From a virus, in the IMG/VR virus record IMGVR_UViG_3300036832_000330, positions 1-64,000 of that record: DNA of 64,000 nucleotides; one strand, 5' to 3'. Within the stretch, counting starts at the first letter, position 1. Each line of letters opens with the position of its first letter. Positions 57,039 through 63,569 of this stretch are shown piece by piece. The notes below the pieces were generated by a model, which worked only from the letters and a program-made list of their open reading frames with translations, did no database searches and was not told the origin of the DNA. Made by a program: the position numbers and the translations under genes.

Positions 57039-57814
57039 TACACATTCTCCTCTGTGACTTGTCCTGCTTCGGGATCAGAATGCGTGTGCGCGGGCACGTC
57101 CTCAGCTTGTTGCCCGTATCCAGCCTGTCGGTCCTGCTCTGTCTCTGGCTCTGGCTCTGACTCTGCCGCCACTTCCCGCTGCTGCTGCTCGGCCTCCGCT
57201 GCTGCCCCGGCTTCGGTCGGTCCCCTTCCTTCTCTCTCCTCGCCCTCTGCCACTTCCTCCTCTTCAGCTACGGGAGGCGTGTAGCCCTCCAGGCGGGGAT
57301 CCTCCACGATGACGCCGCTGGCAGCCATGGTCTCGACGTGATCCGCGATGTTGGCCTGGGCCATGGCGTGCTGCTCAGGAGGTAGCTGTAGACCCAGGTC
57401 TACGGACTCCGGGTTGCGCTCGATGAACTGCTGGGCGGCAGCGGTGTTGGCCGGCAGTTCGTCAGGGCTGTAGACCCGCTTGTAGGGGTCGACGGCCACC
57501 TCTACTGCCCCGGCCTCGACTTCACCCCTATCGACGGCCTCCTGCTCGGCCCTGGCCTGGGTGCCCTGGGGCGTGCCGGCAGCCTCCTGCTCAGCCTGAG
57601 CCTGGGTGCCCATCGGGGTGCCGGCAGCCTCCTGCTCGATCTCAGCCTGGGTGGGGCGACCGGCTTCTTGGCCTTCACTGGGCGCAGTGTCGGCGTCGTT
57701 CTGCTGAAGCCGGCTGATCAACTCGTCCTTGTTCCCTGAGGTGTGGAGGCTTCTGCTCCGAAGCTCGTCCCGTAGCTCTTCCACGGTCCTGTTCTGGTAC
57801 TGGTCATCAGCCAT
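57038..57814 (-). CDS. SAP-domain protein with acidic repeats
   Basis: 258 residues. Residues 8-38 are a SAP domain (NRTVEELRDELRSRSLHTSG, then NKDELISRLQQ), a helix-extended-helix DNA-binding motif. A repeated EQEAAGTP.GTQAQAEQEAAG region and an acidic tail follow. Possible roles include DNA organisation or virion packaging. The ATG at 57,814 is preferred over the TTG before it. Confidence 0.7.
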   Translation of the reverse strand: MADDQYQNRTVEELRDELRSRSLHTSGNKDELISRLQQNDADTAPSEGQEAGRPTQAEIEQEAAGTPMGTQAQAEQEAAGTPQGTQARAEQEAVDRGEVEAGAVEVAVDPYKRVYSPDELPANTAAAQQFIERNPESVDLGLQLPPEQHAMAQANIADHVETMAASGVIVEDPRLEGYTPPVAEEEEVAEGEEREGRGPTEAGAAAEAEQQQREVAAESEPEPETEQDRQAGYGQQAEDVPAHTHSDPEAGQVTEENV

Positions 57815-57867
57815 GCCCAAGTTTTACCCATGGCCTGGTCACCCCCTGTGTCACCCGACATGGGCAC

Positions 57868-57873
57868 TAGGCT
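57868..57873 (+). promoter_or_regulatory. TAGGCT leaderless-type promoter
   Basis: TAGGCT with exactly six bases before the ATG at 57,880, so transcription probably begins at or near the start codon. Same form as 60,649 and 61,675. No -35 hexamer. Confidence 0.5.
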
Positions 57874-57879
57874 CAAGCC

Positions 57880-58101
57880 ATGGCGTTTCTTGAAGCAGCA
57901 GCACCTCTACTGGAGGGTGGCGCAGAGGCTGGTGGCGCTGGTGAGGGTCTGGGTGGCCTGAGCAAGATGCTTCCAGGCATGACACATGATTTCAACGACA
58001 ATCCTGTCTCCAAGATCACCCATGCCTTCATGGGGAACATCGGTACCCACGGCGGTGACCAGGAGAAAGCCAACATCGGAACCCTCGGGTCTCTCGCCTG
58101 A
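57880..58101 (+). CDS. small glycine-rich protein, single-gene unit
   Basis: 73 residues starting MAFLEAAAPLLEGGAEAGGA. A hydrophobic, Gly/Ala-rich first half, then GMTHDFNDNPVSKITHAFMG. Alone on the plus strand between minus-strand genes, with a leaderless-type promoter before it and a strong hairpin after it, so it forms a monocistronic unit. Function unknown. Confidence 0.65.
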   Translation: MAFLEAAAPLLEGGAEAGGAGEGLGGLSKMLPGMTHDFNDNPVSKITHAFMGNIGTHGGDQEKANIGTLGSLA

Positions 58102-58120
58102 TTTTTCCAGGCTGGACGCG

Positions 58121-58147
58121 AAGAGGCCCCCCTGGAGGGGGCCTCTT
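58121..58147. terminator. strong bidirectional hairpin
   Basis: AAGAGGCCCCC, a short loop, then GGGGGCCTCTT: an 11-bp perfect stem between convergent units (57,880 plus, 58,243 minus). No long T-run, so it may act as a factor-dependent or hairpin-only terminator, as often in GC-rich genomes. The rest of 58,148-58,242 shows no gene. Confidence 0.65.
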
Positions 58148-58242
58148 GCATGGCTAACCATGGCTACCACACCATGACCGCAACACCGTCCCCGGAGACC
58201 GACAAGCGACCGGAAAGGTACCGCTTTTTGCAGTGTAGCGGA

Positions 58243-58608
58243 TCAGGACGCCTGACGCACCAGCACCCGGCGAGGTGGTGCCGGCTCCTCCTCCTCCTCC
58301 TCCACCTGGGGTCGGATGCGCTCGTTGGTGTCCCACTCCTGGAGGCCCCGGCGAGCCAGAGTCTGCTGTACGTACTGGTACGGCCAGTTGTTCAGGTTGC
58401 GGGAGATCTCCATGATGCCCTGGCCGTCGAGGAACATGGCGACGATGGTCTCGTCCCGGATCTGGGACTCGTCCCACTTGGACATGGGGGTCTCGGAGCA
58501 GTCCTCGCAGCACCAGAACACGAACCGTCCTATGCGGCGTCGGTAGCCCATGAACACCCCGCAGGCGCGGCAGCGCATCTCCTGGAGTTCATCATCCTGG
58601 TCAGCCAT
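58243..58608 (-). CDS. zinc-finger and HTH protein with RVLVR tail
   Basis: 121 residues. MRCRACGVFMGYRRRIGRFV, FWCCEDCSETPMSKWDESQI holds four zinc-binding cysteines. ETIVAMFLDGQGIMEISRNL is a helix-turn-helix. Acidic linker, then PRRVLVRQAS, one of the recurring tails. Likely a regulator. The start overlaps the upstream TGA (TGATG). Confidence 0.65.
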   Translation of the reverse strand: MADQDDELQEMRCRACGVFMGYRRRIGRFVFWCCEDCSETPMSKWDESQIRDETIVAMFLDGQGIMEISRNLNNWPYQYVQQTLARRGLQEWDTNERIRPQVEEEEEEPAPPRRVLVRQAS

Positions 58609-58730
58609 CAGTTCGGCCTCCCTCCAGAACGGCTGCATCTCTTCTTCGTGGCTGGGTCATTGTGGGTGTACAGCTTGCCCAGTTTGGTCAGAGTCACCTT
58701 CTTGGCGCAGTAAGGACAGCGGGTCTTCAT
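58608..58730 (-). CDS. 40-residue zinc-ribbon protein
   Basis: MKTRCPYCAKKVTLTKLGKL, then YTHNDP....CSRSG. CPYC plus His and a further Cys form a small zinc site of a type known in actinobacteria (CP.C...V..TK.G.L..H). Coupled on both sides (ATGA, TGATG). Confidence 0.6.
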   Translation of the reverse strand: MKTRCPYCAKKVTLTKLGKLYTHNDPATKKRCSRSGGRPN

Positions 58731-58972
58731 CAGCCCGCCTTTCTGAGAGCGGCGATGACATCGTCCAGGTAGCTGGCCGGGAAGACCGCGCCGCTCATGT
58801 TCTGGCCGTTGGGGAGCAGGTTGATGCCGACTCTGATGTAGTCGTCGTTCCCCCCGGTGGTGATCCTGGTGACCCGAACCTCTCGACTGTCGCCTAGTTT
58901 GACTCGGCTCATGACCTTGGGGGGGCGGATGGTCCTGGTGGGGTTGGGCTTGGTGCTGTTCTTTTCAGGCAT
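58730..58972 (-). CDS. small basic hypothetical protein
   Basis: 80 residues starting MPEKNSTKPNPTRTIRPPKV. Basic N-terminus, then REVRVTRITTGGNDDYIRVG and VFPASYLDDVIAALRKAG, an alpha/beta sequence. No family recognised. Confidence 0.6.
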   Translation of the reverse strand: MPEKNSTKPNPTRTIRPPKVMSRVKLGDSREVRVTRITTGGNDDYIRVGINLLPNGQNMSGAVFPASYLDDVIAALRKAG

Positions 58973-59204
58973 GGTTGTCTTTCATGTTAGTGGTTTTTTG
59001 AAGTCTTTCCTGCTCGTGCTTGAGGAACGTAAGGGTGTCCAGCCAGCCGGTGGTGTAGACCTTGCCGCCACCCACCACATAGATGGTGGCTCGACCACCC
59101 TTACGGACAACCCAGTCCCTGATGGTGCCTGCCTCCTTGGCGGCGCGTAGCTCGGAGCGCAGGATCGTCATGAGGTTGGGGGACAGCGGCTCGCTCACGG
59201 CCAT
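58965..59204 (-). CDS. hypothetical protein
   Basis: 79 residues starting MAVSEPLSPNLMTILRSELR; a GTG two codons later (59,198) would overlap the previous stop as GTGA and is nearly as likely. AKEAGTIRDWVVRKGGRATI, YVVGGGKVYTTGWLDTLTFL suggests a small alpha-beta fold. Unknown function. Confidence 0.55.
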   Translation of the reverse strand: MAVSEPLSPNLMTILRSELRAAKEAGTIRDWVVRKGGRATIYVVGGGKVYTTGWLDTLTFLKHEQERLQKTTNMKDNHA

Positions 59205-59656
59205 ACCGCGGTGGGATAGACATCGATCAGCCGGCGGCGGTACCTGTCGTAGGGCACCCAGACCGGCTGACCGGTGCGCTCGATCTCCTGCTGGATGTCC
59301 CAGTAGCGGTCGTAGCGGCGGCGATAGCGTGCCCGCACCGCCAGGTACCAGAGGGCGTAGATAGGCAGGGCCACGAAGACGAAGACGGCGTCGACTCCAC
59401 CGAAGACCGCCGCGCTGCCGAAGGCGATGAGCATGCCGGTGTACCAGCGTTCCCAGTGGTGCTTCTGGCTCTGCATCAGGGCTTCGCATCCGTAGGGATC
59501 CATGTAGCGCCCTAGTCTGCGCCGGCTCTTGACCTGGCGGAACGAGGGGGCTGGCGGCTTGGGAGAGCCGCGTAGCCCAGCCCAGTAGCTCTGAGAGTCG
59601 AGGAGGTAGCCGGCGTACTTCGGGTTCTGTTGCGGTGGTGGTAGTTGGATTGCCAT
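59195..59656 (-). CDS. membrane protein with two segments
   Basis: 153 residues starting MAIQLPPPQQNPKYAGYLLD. Two membrane segments (about 76-110): GMLIAFGSAAVFGGVDAVFV, FVALPIYALWYLAV. Basic C-terminus (RRRYDRYW). Function unknown; might alter the envelope during infection. Confidence 0.65.
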   Translation of the reverse strand: MAIQLPPPQQNPKYAGYLLDSQSYWAGLRGSPKPPAPSFRQVKSRRRLGRYMDPYGCEALMQSQKHHWERWYTGMLIAFGSAAVFGGVDAVFVFVALPIYALWYLAVRARYRRRYDRYWDIQQEIERTGQPVWVPYDRYRRRLIDVYPTAVWP

Positions 59657-59690
59657 GGCTACATGGTACCACATGTATGAGTGAACGTGG

Positions 59691-59858
59691 TCATGTTGCT
59701 AGGTCTTCTAGATTGATCTCGACCTTGCCCTTGACGAAGGCGTTGATGAGCAGGACTTCGGAGTTCATCAGGTCAACGGGCCGAAGCACGGCAGTGCCGT
59801 ACTCCGACTCGATCCTGATCCGCGGGTCAGTCTTGGGGGTCTGGATAGTGATCTTCAC
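59691..59858 (-). CDS. small hypothetical protein
   Basis: 55 residues, GTG start overlapping the upstream stop (GTGA). VKITIQTPKTDPRIRIESEY, then LLINAFVKGKVEINLEDLA. Beta-rich. Unknown function. Confidence 0.55.
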   Translation of the reverse strand: MKITIQTPKTDPRIRIESEYGTAVLRPVDLMNSEVLLINAFVKGKVEINLEDLAT

Positions 59859-60286
59859 GCCGCCTCCTTGTAGTAGTAGCCATACACGGCGCGGGTGCCG
59901 TCCCGGCTGGGATCACCAGTGTCATGGATGACCCCGTCGATGACGGCGGTGTAGTGCTTGGAGCAGGCCACTACGAGCCGGCCCATCGGTAGCTCGCCCT
60001 CCTTCAAGTGGACCGTGGTGCCACTGCCGATGCTCATGGTGGGCACCCATGTCCAGCCCAGTTGCTCCATGAACCGGCGGCATGTTCGCTTGGACACACC
60101 GTTGCGAGAGCTAGAGCGCGTTGTGCCCTTGCCGGGTCGCTCCAGCTTGACCACCTCGTTCATGGTCTCGTAGATGTTGTTGTAGCCAAGCTCGGTGGCG
60201 ATGGCGATGGCTCGCACCACGCAGTCGCCCGCCGATCCTTTCCAGCCGGCAGCCTTGCGGCCACCGTCGTCGTAGACCCAGTTCAT
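59855..60286 (-). CDS. papain-like cysteine-peptidase-fold protein
   Basis: 143 residues. GSAGDCVVRAIAIATELGYN holds the nucleophile-like Cys22, and SKHYTAVIDGVIHDTGDPSR holds His and Asp in the expected order. The pattern matches small phage proteins with a transglutaminase/papain-like fold. Target unknown. ATGA coupling. Confidence 0.6.
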   Translation of the reverse strand: MNWVYDDGGRKAAGWKGSAGDCVVRAIAIATELGYNNIYETMNEVVKLERPGKGTTRSSSRNGVSKRTCRRFMEQLGWTWVPTMSIGSGTTVHLKEGELPMGRLVVACSKHYTAVIDGVIHDTGDPSRDGTRAVYGYYYKEAA

Positions 60287-60543
60287 CGTGGCCTCTTCTT
60301 CAGCAGTGCCTTGGTCAGGGCCGCGCTCTGTGCCTGGAGAGCCTTCCTTTCCTCTTCAGTGAAGCGACTCTTCGGTGCGTTCTTTGCGTCTTCCCACTGG
60401 TAGGCGAGCTTGATGAGTTGACTGTCGGACATGGACTCCATGGAGTTGACTGTCTCCTCAGGGATCTCGGCGGTGACGAGGTCACCCTCCATCCCCCAGG
60501 TGCCAGTCTGTCGGTCAATGTATACGTGGTAGTTTTTTGCCAT
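60283..60543 (-). CDS. hypothetical protein, first of the 58.2-60.5 kb unit
   Basis: 86 residues starting MAKNYHVYIDRQTGTWGMEG. N-terminal beta hairpin, C-terminal helix (SDSQLIKLAYQWEDAKNAPK). Carries the divergent promoter and the CRP-type site upstream. Function unknown. Confidence 0.6.
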   Translation of the reverse strand: MAKNYHVYIDRQTGTWGMEGDLVTAEIPEETVNSMESMSDSQLIKLAYQWEDAKNAPKSRFTEEERKALQAQSAALTKALLKKRPR

Positions 60544-60549
60544 GTGGAC

Positions 60550-60555
60550 AGTTTA
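60550..60555 (-). promoter_or_regulatory. TAAACT leaderless-type promoter
   Basis: On the minus strand TAAACT is followed by six bases (GTCCAC) and the ATG at 60,543, the same layout as the plus-strand promoters in this region. Two CATGTGA words lie just upstream. Confidence 0.45.
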
Positions 60556-60599
60556 CCACACCGCATGTGAAGAGTGTTGGCAGCATGTGAGGTAGATTA

Positions 60600-60615
60600 T
60601 GTGACGTACGTCACA
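60600..60615. promoter_or_regulatory. CRP/GlxR-type operator TGTGA-N6-TCACA
   Basis: A perfect 16-bp palindrome TGTGACGTACGTCACA fits the CRP-family consensus TGTGA-N6-TCACA used by E. coli CRP, mycobacterial CRP and corynebacterial GlxR. It lies between divergent genes, 45-55 bases upstream of both putative -10 boxes. Confidence 0.7.
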
Positions 60616-60648
60616 CCGGAACAGCGCACATCCATCTGCTCACTATGA

Positions 60649-60654
60649 TATGCT
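60649..60654 (+). promoter_or_regulatory. TATGCT leaderless-type promoter
   Basis: TATGCT, six bases (GTACTC), then ATG at 60,661. TATGAT at 60,644 is an alternative. The CRP-type site centre is about 53 bases upstream of the predicted start. Confidence 0.5.
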
Positions 60655-60660
60655 GTACTC

Positions 60661-60900
60661 ATGGCTAACACCGATGACATCCGCAGGGAGATGATCGAGA
60701 CCGGGCAACCGGCAGTCGATCTCGCTGCCACCATAATCACTGACCAACCCACCTGGGACACCGACGCCCTGCGTCAGGAGTTTGAGGTGCTGGGCTTCGC
60801 CGCTCCCTTCGTCGTCGTTCGACGCAAGTCGGATGGTCAGAAGGGGTCGCTAGAGTTCACCCACAACCCGCGGGTGTACTTCAACTTCGTCGCTGACTGA
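60661..60900 (+). CDS. hypothetical protein
   Basis: 79 residues starting MANTDDIRREMIETGQPAVD. Helix, then EFEVLGFAAPFVVVRRKSDG, a beta hairpin; ends FNFVAD. First gene of a three-gene plus-strand unit. Unknown function. Confidence 0.6.
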   Translation: MANTDDIRREMIETGQPAVDLAATIITDQPTWDTDALRQEFEVLGFAAPFVVVRRKSDGQKGSLEFTHNPRVYFNFVAD

Positions 60901-60908
60901 GAGGGTAG

Positions 60909-61226
60909 ATGGAACAGCCCACTTACGAGAGTGAGTTCCCCAAGCATCTCGGCCCGCCTCCGGTTCCTAACGGGACCGGGGGCAAGCTGCACGATGCCAC
61001 CAAGCCCACCTACCTGCTCCAGCTTGACTCTGGAGCCTTCATGGCTGTCTGGGAACACATGGAAGCTGAGGCACGGCACCGCTTCCCCACCAGGGGCACC
61101 TATGCCCACGCTCGCGCTTACCTGCGCGCCGTCGAGGCATTCCGCAAGTGCTACTGGGCCAACCACGAGGCCCCGGATCCTCCCAAGCCGACGCCGGTTC
61201 GCCGGCTGGTGAGGAGGGGACGATGA
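60909..61226 (+). CDS. hypothetical protein with RRLVRRGR tail
   Basis: 105 residues. Starts MEQPTYESEFPKHLGPPPVP; helices with HMEAEARHRFPTRGTYAHAR, AYLRAVEAFRKCYW. Ends PTPVRRLVRRGR, a close match to RecA's tail here. Function unknown. ATGA coupled to the next gene. Confidence 0.6.
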   Translation: MEQPTYESEFPKHLGPPPVPNGTGGKLHDATKPTYLLQLDSGAFMAVWEHMEAEARHRFPTRGTYAHARAYLRAVEAFRKCYWANHEAPDPPKPTPVRRLVRRGR

Positions 61227-61474
61227 GTGAACTGATGGTCACCATCCCTCACCCGTTCGGGGACGTGACCATGCCCTTCACCCAGGCAGAGGCCGTGGGC
61301 CAGTGCATCGAGAAGCTGGCCTTCAAAGGCAAGGAAGCCACCTGGCACCGGGCCGAGTGCGCCTGCTGCATCGTCGTCCACGAGGCCGGCGTCGAACCCT
61401 GTTACGAGGGGTTCATCGTGGGCCGGGACGGTGCCTTCGACTGGGTCGAGCATGACCCAGTCGAAGAAAACTGA
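61223..61474 (+). CDS. hypothetical protein
   Basis: 83 residues starting MSELMVTIPHPFGDVTMPFT. CACCIVVHEAGVEPC has several cysteines and a His, perhaps a metal site. Acidic C-terminus. Unknown function. Confidence 0.6.
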   Translation: MSELMVTIPHPFGDVTMPFTQAEAVGQCIEKLAFKGKEATWHRAECACCIVVHEAGVEPCYEGFIVGRDGAFDWVEHDPVEEN

Positions 61475-61489
61475 GGGTGTAAGCAGGAG

Positions 61490-61654
61490 CTACCAGTAGT
61501 ACCTCCGCGTGCCGGTGTAGCCGCCCCGGAAGGTCGGTGCCGCCCAGAACAGAGCTAGGCAGACGGCAGCCACGATCAGGATGACGCCGATGATCCAACT
61601 CACGAACAGCAAGCAGACCAAGCCGACGATGAGAAGCAATCCAGCTAGAGCCAT
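61490..61654 (-). CDS. small membrane protein
   Basis: 54 residues. Almost entirely hydrophobic: LLLIVGLVCLLFVSWIIGVI, LIVAAVCLALFWA, then GGYTGTRRYYW. One or two membrane segments. Preceded by TAAGTA and six bases, similar to the leaderless promoters. Possibly an inner-membrane effector such as superinfection exclusion; only the location and hydrophobicity are seen. Confidence 0.55.
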   Translation of the reverse strand: MALAGLLLIVGLVCLLFVSWIIGVILIVAAVCLALFWAAPTFRGGYTGTRRYYW

Positions 61655-61674
61655 GGGCAGTACTTACCCACAAC

Positions 61675-61680
61675 TAGCCT
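61675..61680 (+). promoter_or_regulatory. TAGCCT leaderless-type promoter
   Basis: TAGCCT, six bases (TGGCAT), then ATG at 61,687. Same layout as 57,868 and 60,649. Confidence 0.5.
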
Positions 61681-61686
61681 TGGCAT

Positions 61687-61908
61687 ATGACTACTGCTCC
61701 CGCACCTGGACAGCCTGGTCAGCGTCGGTACTGGTACAACGCTCCCGCGGCGTACTCTCCCTTCCTCCGAGTGCTGGCCGTGGCATGTGTTATTGCCATC
61801 TTGATCGTCGGGATTCTCATCCTGGCTGACGACAAGGTGACCGTAGACCGAGTGGCCTCAGGATTCATCGCCACCGGAGTCTTGGGAGCCATCCTGGTCT
61901 TCCTCTGA
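61687..61908 (+). CDS. small membrane protein, single-gene unit
   Basis: 73 residues. Pro/Gly-rich cytoplasmic start (MTTAPAPGQPGQRRYWYNAP), then two membrane segments: VLAVACVIAILIVGILIL and FIATGVLGAILVFL. Convergently overlaps the SAP gene by 51 bases. Function unknown. Confidence 0.6.
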   Translation: MTTAPAPGQPGQRRYWYNAPAAYSPFLRVLAVACVIAILIVGILILADDKVTVDRVASGFIATGVLGAILVFL

Positions 61909-62055
61909 GTCGCTGCCCTGGTCGGACTCTTCCAGACGGGCTACGAGATCTTCCTTCTTGCCGGTCTTGGGCAGATCCCGCTCGGCTAGCTCGTCCTTCA
62001 ACTCAGCCACGGTCTGGCTCTCGTAGGGGGTCTCGGTTTCGTTCTCTTCGGGCAT
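61858..62055 (-). CDS. small SAP-domain protein
   Basis: 65 residues. SQTVAELKDELAERDLPKTG, then KKEDLVARLEES is a SAP motif like that at 57,038-57,814, followed by a very acidic tail (DSEEDQDGSQDSGGDES). Possibly binds DNA. Its last 51 bases overlap the convergent gene. Confidence 0.65.
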   Translation of the reverse strand: MPEENETETPYESQTVAELKDELAERDLPKTGKKEDLVARLEESDQGSDSEEDQDGSQDSGGDES

Positions 62056-62085
62056 GCCTCTACTCCTGCCCCTCTGGCCGGCGCG

Positions 62086-62343
62086 TCAATCAGCAGGGAT
62101 CAGGTTCTCCAGCATGCCCAGGCACGCCTCCAGGTGCAGGCGTAGCTCCAGTAGCTGATCGAGTTGGGTCTCTCGGTCATCGGCAAGCTGTCGGTACCGG
62201 GAGATGGTCTGGCCGCACTGCATGAGGATCAGGTCGACCTCGTTGACGAGTTCCGGCTCCCGCAGGGAGGCTGACCGGTCCCTGGCCTTCTTCCAGAACC
62301 CGGTGTCGCGTCGATCTCTTCGCCAGTCCTTAAGAACTGACAC
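62086..62343 (-). CDS. hypothetical helical protein
   Basis: 85 residues, GTG start. SVLKDWRRDRRDTGFWKKAR, then SRYRQLADDRETQLDQLLEL and LHLEACLGMLENLIPAD; long helices. Overlaps the upstream gene by 14 bases. Unknown function. Confidence 0.6.
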   Translation of the reverse strand: MSVLKDWRRDRRDTGFWKKARDRSASLREPELVNEVDLILMQCGQTISRYRQLADDRETQLDQLLELRLHLEACLGMLENLIPAD

Positions 62344-63160
62344 TGGCTGACTTGCCCACCCTGACCAGGCGTCGCCGCTGTGGAAGCTCGGTGATGGTGG
62401 CTAGCTCGGGCTTGCTCACCCGCTTCTTGGCCTCTCGCTCCTTGAGCCGCCTGGCTCGGGCCTTCTCCAGTTCCCTCTGCTTGGCCTTGTCAGCCGCCCT
62501 GGCCTCCTTGGACCCCGGCACCAGGCCGTCCTTCCTGGGACGGCCACGAGGCCGCTCGGAGGGGGTCTTGTTGGCTCCAGGAGGTGGGATGGAGAAGGCT
62601 GTCTTGGTGAAGGTGTGCCGGGGTCCGAACTTGGTCCGGGATCCCGGTGTGTTGAAGTCCAGGGTGGCCTTGGACTCCGACTCCAGGGGCACCGCCGGCA
62701 GGACGTACTGGGCCGGCTTGGTCTGCACCACGATCTTGAAGTCGCTGCCGGCCAGGGACAGGGCGTCCTGGACGTGAGCCGGCAGCCCGTTGGTTGGCCC
62801 GGTGTTGAAGATCGAGTTGGCCCACGCCTCGATGTCGGCCTGGGTCTTGATCTGCTTGTTCAGGAGGCCCTTGACCCTGATCCCCAGCTTCTCTAGTTGA
62901 GGGATGGTGTCAGGGAAGGCGGCTAGAAGCTCCAGGGCGTTCTGCCGCAGCTTGTCGACGCGCTCGGGGTTAGACGAGTACTCCATCCCCGGCCAGATGA
63001 CGGCAGTGTTCCTGAACCACGTCCAGGTGCCCCCGTTGTAGACCGGGATATAGCCCACTCTCCCCAGCTTGAGGCTGCCGTTGGAGGCAGTGATTTTTTG
63101 CCAAGCCTCAGTTCCGTTCAACTCCACTCTCCAGATCACTCGCTCTAGCCACGGCGTCAT
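62330..63160 (-). CDS. hypothetical protein with AT-hook and RRRLVR tail
   Basis: 276 residues. N-terminal alpha/beta domain (MTPWLERVIWRVELNGTEAW, LKLGRVGYIPVYNGGTWTWF), a middle region with LNKQIKTQADIEAWANSIFN, then ERPRGRPRKDG, an AT-hook (RGRPRK), a highly basic helix, and the tail LPQRRRLVRVGKSASVSS. The tail carries the recurring RRLVR. Possible DNA-binding protein. Confidence 0.6.
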   Translation of the reverse strand: MTPWLERVIWRVELNGTEAWQKITASNGSLKLGRVGYIPVYNGGTWTWFRNTAVIWPGMEYSSNPERVDKLRQNALELLAAFPDTIPQLEKLGIRVKGLLNKQIKTQADIEAWANSIFNTGPTNGLPAHVQDALSLAGSDFKIVVQTKPAQYVLPAVPLESESKATLDFNTPGSRTKFGPRHTFTKTAFSIPPPGANKTPSERPRGRPRKDGLVPGSKEARAADKAKQRELEKARARRLKEREAKKRVSKPELATITELPQRRRLVRVGKSASVSS

Positions 63161-63461
63161 GCCAGTCCCGCTCCAGGGGGGAGTCGCTCAGGATACGGGG
63201 TGGTTTCCCACGAATCCAGACGCCTGACGCGTAGGCATGATGTTTTTTCCTGAGCATGATACCCAGGCCGTGCCGCCAAGGAGGAGTGATCTCTCGGGTC
63301 AGGGCTACGGAGAGCCGGCGTTGCCAGGGGTTGGGCTGGCCGCTCCAGAAGTAGAAAATCGACCAGGACTTGGTGTTGTCAGGAACTGAGGAAGCGTCGG
63401 GGAGGTGGGGTAGTACCCAGTCGTTTTCCTCTGGGTCTCGGCTGTCGGGGTGGATCTCCAA
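63108..63461 (-). CDS. hypothetical protein
   Basis: 117 residues starting MEIHPDSRDPEENDWVLPHL. WSIFYFWSGQPNPWQRRLSV, then GLGIMLRKKHHAYASGVWIR, mixed strands. Overlaps the downstream gene by 53 bases and the upstream by 83, long even for this genome. Function unknown. Confidence 0.5.
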   Translation of the reverse strand: MEIHPDSRDPEENDWVLPHLPDASSVPDNTKSWSIFYFWSGQPNPWQRRLSVALTREITPPWRHGLGIMLRKKHHAYASGVWIRGKPPRILSDSPLERDWHDAVARASDLESGVERN

Positions 63462-63567
63462 GAGCTTTTTCGTTCTCTTCCAGGGCCTGGTCGATCTGGG
63501 CTAAAAGAGCGTCGATCCGCTCATTCAGCACCGGGGCTTTTTTGGGCGGATCGCACTTCTTCGCCAT
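63379..63567 (-). CDS. small helical protein
   Basis: 62 residues starting MAKKCDPPKKAPVLNERIDA. Helix LLAQIDQALEENEKALGD, then a Pro/Arg-rich tail overlapping the next gene, which may be shorter in reality. Function unknown. Confidence 0.5.
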   Translation of the reverse strand: MAKKCDPPKKAPVLNERIDALLAQIDQALEENEKALGDPPRQPRPRGKRLGTTPPPRRFLSS

Positions 63568-63569
63568 GG

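Noticed and set aside
57841-57867. A third copy of the GGGTGGTCAGGGGG promoter element
   Set aside because: Some words (CCCCTG, CACCCG, CTAGGC) are similar but order and spacing do not align convincingly.
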